Origin: Bacteroidales bacterium
GTDB taxonomy: Bacteria; Bacteroidota; Bacteroidia; Bacteroidales; UBA932
Direction: 5' to 3'
DNA: 25,582 nucleotides
Assembly (NCBI GenBank): GCA_017548445.1
Contig: JAFYZZ010000062.1
Span: 1-25,582, forward strand
Part shown: piece after piece, positions 9,165-17,596 of the stretch
Numbering within the stretch: position 1 is the stretch's first letter
Layout: every line of letters starts with the position of its first letter
Translations under genes and position numbers: made by a program
The notes under the pieces: model-generated
The model's database searches: none
Seen by the model: the letters and a program-made list of their open reading frames with translations, nothing else
Told to the model about the DNA's origin: nothing

Positions 9165-10733
9165 TTAAAGACCCTTGCCCTGAGCCGGATTCTGGTCCTT
9201 CTCGAGATTCATATTCTCGTTGCCGTCGAATTCGGCCTGGGGAAGCCAGAGAATGAAGTTGGCGGAACCGGGAACGGAGGTGTATGCCGTGCAGGTGCGG
9301 GTATGGTTGGTACCCTCCCAGGCGCGGTTGAAGGCGAGCCCGCGGCGCTGGATGTCGAACAGGCGGGGATTCTCGCTCCAGAGTTCCACGCGGCGCTGGA
9401 AGAAGATCTCGTCCATCAGGGAGACGATGGCTCCGGTGGTGTTCGGGTTGAGCGTCTTGTCGTCGCTCATCTTCGCGAGGCGCGCGGCGTAATCGCTGTC
9501 ACGCTTGGCACCCACGGCGGACACATACTCGCGTGCCTTGGCGTAGTCGCCGTTCTCGCAGGCGGCTTCCGCGGCGATGAGGTACATCTCCTCGGTGCGC
9601 ATCAGGACGTGGTCGCCGGTGGAGGCGGCTGCGTCGATGAAGACCAGTTTCTTCTGGCACCAGGAACGGTGAGAACCGTTGCCCGAGCCGGCCGTGCCCC
9701 ACTCGCTCTCGTCCAGGGGAGCGGTCCACCAGCCCTTGCGGACATCCGTATCCGGGATCTCGTCGTAGAGCCAGTTGGCGATCAGGTGGCGGGCCTTGGA
9801 ATAGGTGCCCTTGCAGTCGGCGTCCATATGCGTATAGATGTCAGCGTTGCCCAGAGCCTGGTCGGTCTGGATAGCCAGACCCCACATCACGTTCTGCTTG
9901 GAGTTGTCGTTGACCACCTTGATGTCGTCCCAGGAGCCGAGCTTCTGGCCGGCGAGGGCCGCCTGGGCGGCGGAGAGCGCCGTCGCATAGTCGTGCTGCA
10001 CCAGGGCGTGGCGGGCTTTGAGGCCGTAAGCCACGGCCAGGCTGAAGTGACTCTTGTGCTGCTGCGGGAGGCTGGTCTTGCTCAGGCAGGAGATGGCGGC
10101 GTCGATGTCATCGTTCGCCTGCTTGTACACGTCGGCGACGGTGCCGCGGCCCCTGCCCTCGGAACCGGCCACGGTGGGCTCGGTGTACAGAGGTACGCCC
10201 GGAAGCGAGGTACCGTAGATGGCGCCGTTCTGCTGGTAGGTCTGGATCAGCCACATATAGGCGAAGGAACGCATAGCGTAGGCCTGACCGAGCACGTAGT
10301 TCTTATAATTCTCGTCGCCTTCCATCTCGGAGTTGGCCAGGATGTAGTTGGCGTTGGAGATGAGCGTGTAGAAGAAGTTCCACATCTGGTACTGGTGGCC
10401 GGCGTTGCCGGTCCAGTCGCCGAAGGTGTCGTAGGCATAGTCATAGAAGAACCAGCCGGAACCGGAACCGTCCATCACGTGGTCTTCGGCCTTGAGGTCC
10501 TGCACCAGGATGTAGGCCGGAAGACCGCCGTTCTCGTGGGCCCAGCTGGAGCCCCAGCCGCTCAGATAGAGCTGGCGGAACATACCGTTCACGGCCGTCA
10601 TCGCATTCTCGGCATCCGAGAAGATGGTCGGGCCGGACACCCGGTCGGTCGGATTCGTCTCGAGAAAGTCCTCTTTGCAGCCGGCGAAGGAGATCAGCGC
10701 CAGCACGGACAGAATCGCAAATATCTTTTTCAT
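9165..10733 (-). CDS. SusD/RagB-like outer-membrane lipoprotein
   Basis: This 522-residue lipoprotein forms the substrate-capturing lid over a SusC-type transporter. The signal peptide ends in SFAGC (Cys19), followed by the acidic KEDFLE common in surface-exposed Bacteroidota lipoproteins. Family hallmarks are NPTDRVSGPTIFSDAENAMTAVNGM near the N-terminus, the helical TPR-like segment YVLGQAYAMRSFAYMWLIQTY (about 147-167), VPLYTEPT, and the C-terminal EIFFQRRVELWSENPRLFDIQRRG. It starts 12 nt after the susC-like reading frame ends. Length is normal. Ligand unknown; peptides are favoured by the neighbouring proteases. The gene looks intact even though the partner susC is frameshifted. Confidence 0.95.
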   Translation of the reverse strand: MKKIFAILSVLALISFAGCKEDFLETNPTDRVSGPTIFSDAENAMTAVNGMFRQLYLSGWGSSWAHENGGLPAYILVQDLKAEDHVMDGSGSGWFFYDYAYDTFGDWTGNAGHQYQMWNFFYTLISNANYILANSEMEGDENYKNYVLGQAYAMRSFAYMWLIQTYQQNGAIYGTSLPGVPLYTEPTVAGSEGRGRGTVADVYKQANDDIDAAISCLSKTSLPQQHKSHFSLAVAYGLKARHALVQHDYATALSAAQAALAGQKLGSWDDIKVVNDNSKQNVMWGLAIQTDQALGNADIYTHMDADCKGTYSKARHLIANWLYDEIPDTDVRKGWWTAPLDESEWGTAGSGNGSHRSWCQKKLVFIDAAASTGDHVLMRTEEMYLIAAEAACENGDYAKAREYVSAVGAKRDSDYAARLAKMSDDKTLNPNTTGAIVSLMDEIFFQRRVELWSENPRLFDIQRRGLAFNRAWEGTNHTRTCTAYTSVPGSANFILWLPQAEFDGNENMNLEKDQNPAQGKGL

Positions 10734-10745
10734 AATGCTTTCCGA

Positions 10746-13700
10746 TTAGAAGTTGATGTCAATACCGAAGGAAACCGTGCGGGTCGGCGTGTAGGAGTAG
10801 CCCGTGCCGCCGGTGAAGTTGTATTGAGGATCCATACCCTTCAGCGCGGAGAACAGCTTGATGTTGTCGGCCGACAGGGAGAGGCGGATGGATTCGATCT
10901 TGGCGGCGCGGAGCACGCTGGACGGAATCGTATAACCGACGCTGATGTTCTTGATGGCGAAGTAGGAGGCGTCCAGGAGCTCGTCGTCCGTGAGGGCGAC
11001 GCGGGCGGAACCGTGGGCCTCGATCTTCGGGATGGAAGTCACGTCGCCGGGCTTCTTCCAGGCGTTGAGGCGGTCGGCGTGACCGGCCTGCCCGATATAG
11101 GTGCTATAAAGCAGTCCGTGGTAGACGCTGTCGTAGATGTAGCCGCCGATGGAATAGGTGGTCATTATCGAGAAGTCGAAGTTGCCGATGTGGGCGTCGT
11201 TGGACCAGGAGCCGTAGAGCTTGGGCATACGGCTGCCGACCACGCGCTTGCAGCTGGAGGCCTTCTGGTAACTGTCGGTGATGTACCTCTCGCCGGGGTT
11301 GCCGTCGTCGTCGGTGTCCCAGACCCAGTAGAGCTTGGCGCCCGTGGCGGGATCGACGCCGGCGGACTCGGGCAGGTAGAAGGACCGCAGGGGCTCGCCT
11401 TCCTTGATGATGTAGTTGCCCGAGACGATCTCCGGCTTGTCGGCGAGGTGCAGGACCTTGTTGTTCACGGTGGATCCCATCCAGGTCATCGTCCAGTGGG
11501 CGTTCTGGGTGCGGATGATGTCGCCGCTCAGGCTGATCTCCAGACCGCTGTTCTGCATATTGCCGATGTTCTTGTCATAGCCGCTGAAGCCCAGGGAGAC
11601 AGCCATCGGGTATTCCATCAGCATATCCTTGGTGTAGCGGTTGTAGTATTCGATCGTGGCGGAGAGACGGTTGAACAGGCGGGCTTCGATACCCACGTTC
11701 AGGTTTTCGTTCTTCTCCCAGCGGAGGTCCTTGCTCTCGAGCGAGGATACGACCGCACCGGGGTTGGCTCCGTTCGGATTGCCCAGGTCGTAGAAGGCCT
11801 GCCAGGCATAGAAGCTTCCCAGGTTGTCGTTACCCTGCACGCCGTAGGAGGCCTTGAGGGTCAGGTTGTTGATCCAGGCGATGTTCCGCATAAAGTCCTC
11901 CTGGGAGATGCGCCAGCTGGCGCCGACGGACCAGAAGTCGCCCCAGCGGGAATCGGCGTGGAAGCGGGAGGAACCGTCACGGCGGTAGGAGGCCGAGAAG
12001 TAGTACTTGTCGGCGAAGTCGTAGTTGAAACGGGACAGCCAGGACTCCACGCGGTAGCTGTTGGTGTAGGAGTTGGTGTCCTGCATCGTCGTCGCGGGAG
12101 CGAGTTCATAGAGGCCGCCGAAGGGGAAGCCGCTCTTCTCGCCCATCAGGTACTGGTACTCATAGGAATAAGCCTCGTGGCCGAGCAGGATGTCGAAATG
12201 GTTCCTTCCGAAGGTGCGGTCCCAGGTGAGCAGCTGGTTGAAGGTGTAGCTGAACGTGCGTCCGTCCTCGATCTCGGCGAGACCCTGGTAGCTCTTGGCG
12301 TTGCCGAAGAAGGGGTTCCAGTAGGTCTTCTCCTTGACGTTTACCAGGTCGAATCCGAGGTTGACGCTGAATTTCAGGCCGGCGAGCGGACCGCTGGTCA
12401 GGCCGCCCAGGTCGATGAAGGTACGGCCGCTGACGTTGTCGGAGGCGGAGAGGTACTTGTCGTCGAGCAGGTTGGCCAGCGGGTTCCATCCGGCGGAAGC
12501 GCCGGCGGGACGGTCCTCGCCCCAGTCATAGGTATACTCGCCGTTGGCGTCGAGGACGTAGCTGCCGTCGGCATTGCGCGCATAAAGCGGATAGACAGGA
12601 CCCATCAGCTGGCAGCTGTAGAAAATGTTGCTGTAGGCGGAGCTGGAAGACTGGCTGGTTCCCAGGGTGGTCGAGTTCGTGGTGTTGTGGGCGAAACTGA
12701 CGTTCAGGCCCGTCTTGAACCAGTCCACGATCTGGCTCTGCACGTTGGCGCGGCCGGAGAAACGCTCGAAATTGGTCATCTTCACCAGACCTTCCTCGTC
12801 GAGGTAGCCCAGCGAGAACATATACTGGTTGGAGCGGTTGCCGCCCGTGACGGTCATCTGGTATTCCTGACGGAGCGGACGGGGATTGGTGCTCAGGTCG
12901 AGCCAGTCGTCGTCCCACTTCTGCGTCACGCCGTCCACGATCTTGCCCGTGGTGTGGTCGAAAAGTTCGGCGACCGGCTTGGAGAACGGGTTGTACTGCT
13001 CGTTCACGCCGAAGATGGCGTCGGCGCCGCTGGACATCGCGGCGGCGGCCATCTGGCCGGCGGTCAGCGGGCTGTAGCCATCCGCAATGTAGTCGTTCTT
13101 ATAAGATATCCTCGGTCCACTCGCGGGCGTTGAGGGTATCGTAGCGCGGGATGGCGCGGGAGGAGATACCCCAGTTGGCCTTGAGAGCCACGTGCGCCCG
13201 GCCTTCACCGCCGCGCTTGGTGGTCACGATCACGACGCCGTTGGCGCCGCGGGCGCCGTAGAGCGCACCGGCGGAAGCGTCCTTGATCACGGTCATCGAC
13301 TCGATGTCGTTGGGGTTGAGGGCGCTGATGCTGCCGTCGTAAGGAATGCCGTCCACCACGTAGAGCGGAGTAGTCGAGGCGTTGATGGAGCCGTAACCGC
13401 GGATGATCACGGAAGCGCCTGCGCCCGGCTGGCCGGAACCGGAGGTCGTCTGGATACCGGCGGCCATACCGTCGAGGGCCTTCGTGACGTTGGCCACGGT
13501 CCTCTTCTCGATCTGCTCGGACTTGATGGTCTGGGCGGAACCGGTGAAGGACTCCTTCTTGGCGGTACCGTAGGCCACGATGAGCACGTCCTCAAGGCCT
13601 TCGGCGTCCGGTTCGAGGGCGACGTTGACCGTTCCGCGGCTGCCCACGACGATCTCCTCGGTCTTGTAGCCGATGGAGGAGAATACGAGCGTGCCTCCGG

Positions 13701-13899
13701 CGGGGACGGTGATGGAGTATGCGCCGTCAAGGTCGGTCATCACTCCCGTCCGGGTCCCTTTCAACACAACTGATGCATACGGCACCGGGTCGCCGCTGGC
13801 GGCGTCCGAAACGTTACCGTTGACCGTGACGGACTGCGCAAAGGCAGTCGATGCCGCGGTCAGAAGCATCAACGAAAGAAAAATTCTGATTTTTCTCAT
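10746..13899 (-). pseudogene. SusC/RagA-like TonB-dependent transporter, frameshifted
   Basis: This is a SusC-type outer-membrane transporter split across two frames. The first frame (13899 down to the stop at 13099-13101) encodes the signal peptide MRKIRIFLSLMLLTAASTAFAQ, the CarboxypepD_reg-like domain, the TonB-box-like DVLIVAYGTAKK and the plug domain, ending EWTEDI. The second frame resumes with YKNDYIADGY and runs through the whole barrel to NFxxxxSFGIDINF at 10746. Aligned to the intact paralogue at 14342, both halves are collinear and the break is at about 13098-13112. About 8 nt are missing there (or one extra base, in frame terms). The second frame has no credible start or signal peptide, so as written no functional transporter is made. 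A sequencing or assembly error, or phase variation, cannot be excluded. Confidence 0.85.
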
Positions 13900-13912
13900 A
13901 AAGTTGATTTTG

Positions 13913-13935
13913 ATTAAACAATAAACTATACTAAC
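13913..13935 (-). repeat. 23-bp inverted repeat, left arm (leader of left susC)
   Basis: On the minus strand this reads GTTAGTATAGTTTATTG followed by TTTAAT, identical over all 23 positions to 14305-14327 on the plus strand. The flanking base on each side differs, so the identity stops exactly at 23 bp. It ends 13 nt before the left susC start codon, most likely in its mRNA leader. Confidence 0.9.
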
Positions 13936-13995
13936 TAATCTGTCTTGCTGAGGACAATACACTACTAATTATGGCGCAAGGTCGGAATAATATTT

Positions 13996-14003
13996 CAAAA
14001 ATA
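13996..14003 (-). promoter_or_regulatory. Candidate -7 box for the left susC operon
   Basis: On the minus strand the sequence is TATTTTTG, a full match to the Bacteroidota -7 consensus TAnnTTTG. A TTTG lies upstream at 14021-14018, but the 14-nt spacing is shorter than the usual 19-21, so the -33 element is uncertain. It would give a leader of about 90 nt that contains the 23-bp repeat. Confidence 0.4.
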
Positions 14004-14126
14004 CAAGGATTCGTAAACAAATCGTAATTGCGCAATTGCCTGAAACGCAGGCCGTTTCGCAAAAAAACAATCATTTACTTAACAATTTTCTTATGATTTA
14101 TTATTATTCTGAAACGATTTCTTACG

Positions 14127-14142
14127 ATTTATTGCAATAAAT
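14127..14142. promoter_or_regulatory. 16-nt perfect palindrome, possible operator
   Basis: ATTTATTGCAATAAAT is perfectly self-complementary and lies close to the midpoint (14120) between the two 23-bp inverted repeats. A symmetrical site in the centre of a divergent promoter region could bind a dimeric regulator acting on both operons. Low sequence complexity in this AT-rich stretch makes chance possible. Confidence 0.35.
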
Positions 14143-14304
14143 GAAATAGTGCTGTCAGATTCACTTGGGACAGGGGTTTAAAGTCCGCAGAATTTGGATT
14201 TTTGAAAAATTGTTGCGAAATTGCGCCCGTTTATGCCTTCCGTCGGAAAAGCCCGCTTTTTTGGCGAGTAATTGTTTTTTACAATTGGAATGATTACTAA
14301 ATAG

Positions 14305-14327
14305 GTTAGTATAGTTTATTGTTTAAT
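14305..14327 (+). repeat. 23-bp inverted repeat, right arm (leader of right susC)
   Basis: This is identical over 23 nt to the reverse complement of 13913-13935. It ends 14 nt before the right susC start at 14342, nearly the same spacing as on the left (13 nt). The sequences immediately inside and outside the arms are unrelated between the two sides. Confidence 0.9.
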
Positions 14328-14341
14328 TTAAAGTAATGCTT

Positions 14342-17300
14342 ATGAAAAAAGCGAAACTGTTCTTCAGCACCCTGTTCGTGCTCCTGGCAGTGTCCCTTTC
14401 CGCGCAGAATATGCGCGTGTCGGGTACGGTCAAGGACTCCTCGACGGGGGAAGGCGTCCCTTTTGCATCCGTCGTGGTCAAGGGTACGATGCTCGGTACT
14501 TCCACCGATGCAGACGGTGCCTACACCATCAACGCCCCTGCGAACGGAACGCTCGAATTCACGGCTGTCGGTTATGTTCTCGTGGATGAAGCCATCAACG
14601 GGCGCGGCGTGATCAACGTCGCTATGGACCCTGACGCCGAGTCTCTCGAGGACGTGCTCGTCGTGGCCTACGGTACCGCGAAGAAATCTTCCTTCACGGG
14701 TTCCGCCGGCACGGTCAAGAGCGAGAGCCTCCAGAAGCGTACGGTCTCCAACGTGACCAAGGCCATCGAAGGTCTGGTCGCCGGCGTGACCACCACGGCC
14801 GGCTCCGGCCAGCCGGGTGAAGGCGCTTCCATCCGCATCCGCGGTACCGGCTCCATCAACGCCTCCAGCTCCCCGCTGTATGTCGTGGACGGCATTCCGT
14901 TCGACGGCAACATCTCCTCCATCAACCCGAACGACATCGAGAATATGACCATCCTCAAGGATGCGTCCGCTTCCGCACTGTACGGTGCACGTGCCGCCAA
15001 CGGCGTCGTGATGATCACCACCAAGCGCGGTGCCGAGGGCAAGGCCAACATCAACCTCAAGGCGACGGTGGGTCTGCAGTCCCGTTCGGTCAAGGACTAC
15101 GACGTGGTTACCCCGAGCGAGTTCGTCGAACTCACCTGGGAGGCCCTCAAGAACAGCTACGTGCTGAACAACGGTTATACCGATGTGGATGCGCGCGCTG
15201 CCGCCGCCGGCGACCTGAGCGGCGCCCTGGGCGGACAGAATTACAACCCCTGGAAGAACTACACCTGGGCCACCCTCATCGACCAGTCCACGGGCAAGCT
15301 GATGGCAGACGCCGTCCCCGCGTGGGATGAGAGCTGGATGGACGCCCTGACCAACAAGCAGGCGATCCGCCAGGAATACCAGCTGGGTATCAGCGGCGGC
15401 GACCGCAAGACCAAGTACGCCTTCTCCTTCGGCTACCTCGATGACAAGGGCGTCCTGATCACCACCGCCTTCAAGCGTTACTCCATCCGCGCCAACGTGG
15501 ACCACGAGATTACCGACTGGTTCAGCGCCGGCGCCAGCGCCAGCTACGCCTACACCTGGCAGAACAGCTCGCAGTACTCCAGCACCCAGACGGGCAATGC
15601 CTGGTACACCGCCCAGTTCATGGGCCCGATCTACCCGGTCTACCTGAAGGATGAGAAGGGCTTCGACCTGCTGGACGGCAACGGAAACAAGCAGTACGAC
15701 TACGGTATCGAGTACGGCCGCCCGAAGGGCAACCGCTTCAACGCCGTGGGCGACCTCTATGACAACAAGTACGAGACCCTCCGCGACAATACCAGCATCC
15801 GTGCCGTCGCCACCCTCGGCGGCGACAAGGACGTGATGGGCATCTTCAAGGGCCTGAGCCTGAGCACCAACTTCGGTGCCGACATCACCGGCCGTTACAT
15901 CACCTCGTACTACAACCCTTATCACGGTGACGGAACTTCCGTCAACGGTGAGATCGACAAGTACAGCACCCGCACCTTCTCCTACACCTGGAACCAGATC
16001 CTGAAGTACGAGCGCACCTTCAACGACTTCCACCTGCTGGCCCAGGCCGGTCACGAGTACTACAACTATCAGTACAAGTACCTCTACGCCGAGCGCACCC
16101 AGGTCTATCCGGGCCTCTATGAAATCGCCCCGGCTGCCGGTAACATCGACGCCAACTCCTATTCCGACGTCTACCGCATCGAGTCCTACTTCGGCCGTCT
16201 GGCCGCGGACTACAAGGATAAGTACTACCTCGAGGCCACCTGGCGTACCGACGGTTCCTCCCGCTTCTACGAGCCGAACCGCTGGGGTCAGTTCTGGTCC
16301 CTCGGCGCCTCCTGGCGCCTCTCGCAGGAAGACTTTATGCAGGACGCCAGCTGGATCGACAACCTGACCCTCCGCCTGAGCTACGGTGAGCTGGGTAACG
16401 ACGGTCTGGACAAGTACTATGCCTGGCAGTCCTTCTACGACCTTACCTGGCCGAACGCCAACAACCCCGGCGCCCTCGTCAGCTCCCTGGCCAACCCTGA
16501 GGTCTCCTGGGAAAAGAAAGGCACCTGGAACTTCGGTCTCGAAGGCACCTTCTTCAACCAGCTCCTCAACGTCACCCTCGAGTACTACAACGGCCTGACC
16601 AGCGATATGCTCCTCAGCTACCCGATGGCCCTTTCGACCGGTTTCGGCGGCTATGACGCCAACGTCGGTTCGATGCGCAACCGCGGTTTCGAAGGCACCG
16701 TCCGCGTGAACTGGCTCAAGAGCGGCAACGTCCGCGCCAGCAGCACCCTGATGGGTTATCTGAACCGCAACAAGGTCATCAAGCTCACCAGCGAGTCCCC
16801 GAGCATCCTGAGCGGCAACCAGCTCATTATGGAAGGCCTTCCTATCTATTCCTGGTACACGCCGCGTGCAGCCGGTGTCGATCCCGCCACGGGCCGTATG
16901 CTCTACTGGGCTTACAAGGAAGTTGCCAAGGATGCCACCGGCGACGAATTCGCCAAGAGCTACGAGATTCCCAACACCATTCATCTTGAGGACGATCCTG
17001 ACGGCAAATTCAAGGCCGGCGACCCGATCTTCGGTTATGAATATACGACCAGCAGCACCAGCGAGGCTACCAACAGCAAGTACCTCGGCCACGGCAGCCG
17101 CGAGCCGCTCTTCCAGGGTTCCTTCGGTTCCGACTTCCAGTTCGGTCCCGTGGACTTCAGCTTCCTGACCACCTTCTCCGTGGGCGGTTACGTCTGGGAT
17201 TCCGTGTATGCAAGCTCTATGGAGGTCACCTATGCCGGTGACACCTGGAACAAGCACGCCCTCCGCCGCTGGCAGAAGCCGGGCGACGTGACCGACGTGC

Positions 17301-17578
17301 CTCTCGTGCAGCTCGGTTCCACCAACATCGCCGCCGACCGCTGGCTGATCGACGCTTCCTACTTCGCCATCAAGTCCATCCAGCTCGGCTACACCCTGCC
17401 TGCCAAGTGGACGCAGATGGCTGGCATCAAGTCCCTGCGCGTCTTCGCCGTCGGCGACAACCTGTGGCTCTTCACCAAGCTCAACGGTCTCAACCCTCAG
17501 TACAATATGACGGGTGGTACCAGCTGGGCCTACACTCCGACCCGGGCCATTTCCCTGGGTATCGACATCAACTTCTAA
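14342..17578 (+). CDS. SusC/RagA-like TonB-dependent outer-membrane transporter
   Basis: This 1078-residue outer-membrane transporter pairs with the SusD-like lipoprotein downstream. The order is: signal peptide MKKAKLFFSTLFVLLAVSLSAQ; CarboxypepD_reg-like beta-sandwich (about 23-100, VSGTVKDSSTGEGVPFASV); TonB-box-like EDVLVVAYGTAKKSSF; plug domain with SSPLYVVDGIPFDG, NPNDIENMTILKDASASALYGARAANGVV and TTKRG; and a 22-stranded-type barrel ending in YTPTRAISLGIDINF. The ATG at 14342 is preferred over the one at 14336 because it begins the signal peptide directly. Codon use is strongly biased to C-ending codons, suggesting high expression. It is the intact counterpart of the frameshifted gene at 10746-13899. 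Imported ligand unknown; oligopeptides are likely from context. Confidence 0.95.
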   Translation: MKKAKLFFSTLFVLLAVSLSAQNMRVSGTVKDSSTGEGVPFASVVVKGTMLGTSTDADGAYTINAPANGTLEFTAVGYVLVDEAINGRGVINVAMDPDAESLEDVLVVAYGTAKKSSFTGSAGTVKSESLQKRTVSNVTKAIEGLVAGVTTTAGSGQPGEGASIRIRGTGSINASSSPLYVVDGIPFDGNISSINPNDIENMTILKDASASALYGARAANGVVMITTKRGAEGKANINLKATVGLQSRSVKDYDVVTPSEFVELTWEALKNSYVLNNGYTDVDARAAAAGDLSGALGGQNYNPWKNYTWATLIDQSTGKLMADAVPAWDESWMDALTNKQAIRQEYQLGISGGDRKTKYAFSFGYLDDKGVLITTAFKRYSIRANVDHEITDWFSAGASASYAYTWQNSSQYSSTQTGNAWYTAQFMGPIYPVYLKDEKGFDLLDGNGNKQYDYGIEYGRPKGNRFNAVGDLYDNKYETLRDNTSIRAVATLGGDKDVMGIFKGLSLSTNFGADITGRYITSYYNPYHGDGTSVNGEIDKYSTRTFSYTWNQILKYERTFNDFHLLAQAGHEYYNYQYKYLYAERTQVYPGLYEIAPAAGNIDANSYSDVYRIESYFGRLAADYKDKYYLEATWRTDGSSRFYEPNRWGQFWSLGASWRLSQEDFMQDASWIDNLTLRLSYGELGNDGLDKYYAWQSFYDLTWPNANNPGALVSSLANPEVSWEKKGTWNFGLEGTFFNQLLNVTLEYYNGLTSDMLLSYPMALSTGFGGYDANVGSMRNRGFEGTVRVNWLKSGNVRASSTLMGYLNRNKVIKLTSESPSILSGNQLIMEGLPIYSWYTPRAAGVDPATGRMLYWAYKEVAKDATGDEFAKSYEIPNTIHLEDDPDGKFKAGDPIFGYEYTTSSTSEATNSKYLGHGSREPLFQGSFGSDFQFGPVDFSFLTTFSVGGYVWDSVYASSMEVTYAGDTWNKHALRRWQKPGDVTDVPLVQLGSTNIAADRWLIDASYFAIKSIQLGYTLPAKWTQMAGIKSLRVFAVGDNLWLFTKLNGLNPQYNMTGGTSWAYTPTRAISLGIDINF

Positions 17579-17596
17579 TATAAGGAGACTACGGAT

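Larger units (their letters stand above)
13900..14341. other. AT-rich divergent intergenic region between the two susC genes
   Basis: This 442-nt region is the only gap over 300 nt in the window and is much more AT-rich than its surroundings. It contains no credible coding sequence. It is bounded near both ends by a perfect 23-bp inverted repeat (13913-13935 and 14305-14327), leaving 369 nt between. Inside are a -7-like box for the leftward gene (13996-14003), a 12-nt palindrome AATTGCGCAATT (14026-14037), a GAAACG/CGTTTC hairpin (14042-14058) and a 16-nt palindrome (14127-14142). A weak rightward -7-like box, TACAATTG, is at 14280-14287. It must hold the promoters for both susCD operons. Confidence 0.8.

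Noticed and set aside
13098..13112. Programmed ribosomal frameshifting in the left susC.
   Set aside because: The sequence around GATATCTTATAAG has no A- or T-rich slippery heptamer, and about 8 nt appear missing relative to the paralogue, which favours a deletion or error.
8322..13133. A plus-strand open frame of about 1600 codons across the left susD/susC region, and a similar minus-strand one at 14306-19021.
   Set aside because: These are antisense shadows created by the C-ending codon bias of highly expressed susCD genes. The translations are low-complexity Val/Gly/Ala/Arg-rich and the opposite strand encodes clear SusC/SusD proteins.
14260..14287. TTTG (14260-14263) and TACAATTG (14280-14287) as a promoter for the right susC.
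   Set aside because: The -7 has one mismatch and the 16-nt spacing is short for Bacteroidota; mentioned in the intergenic entry only.
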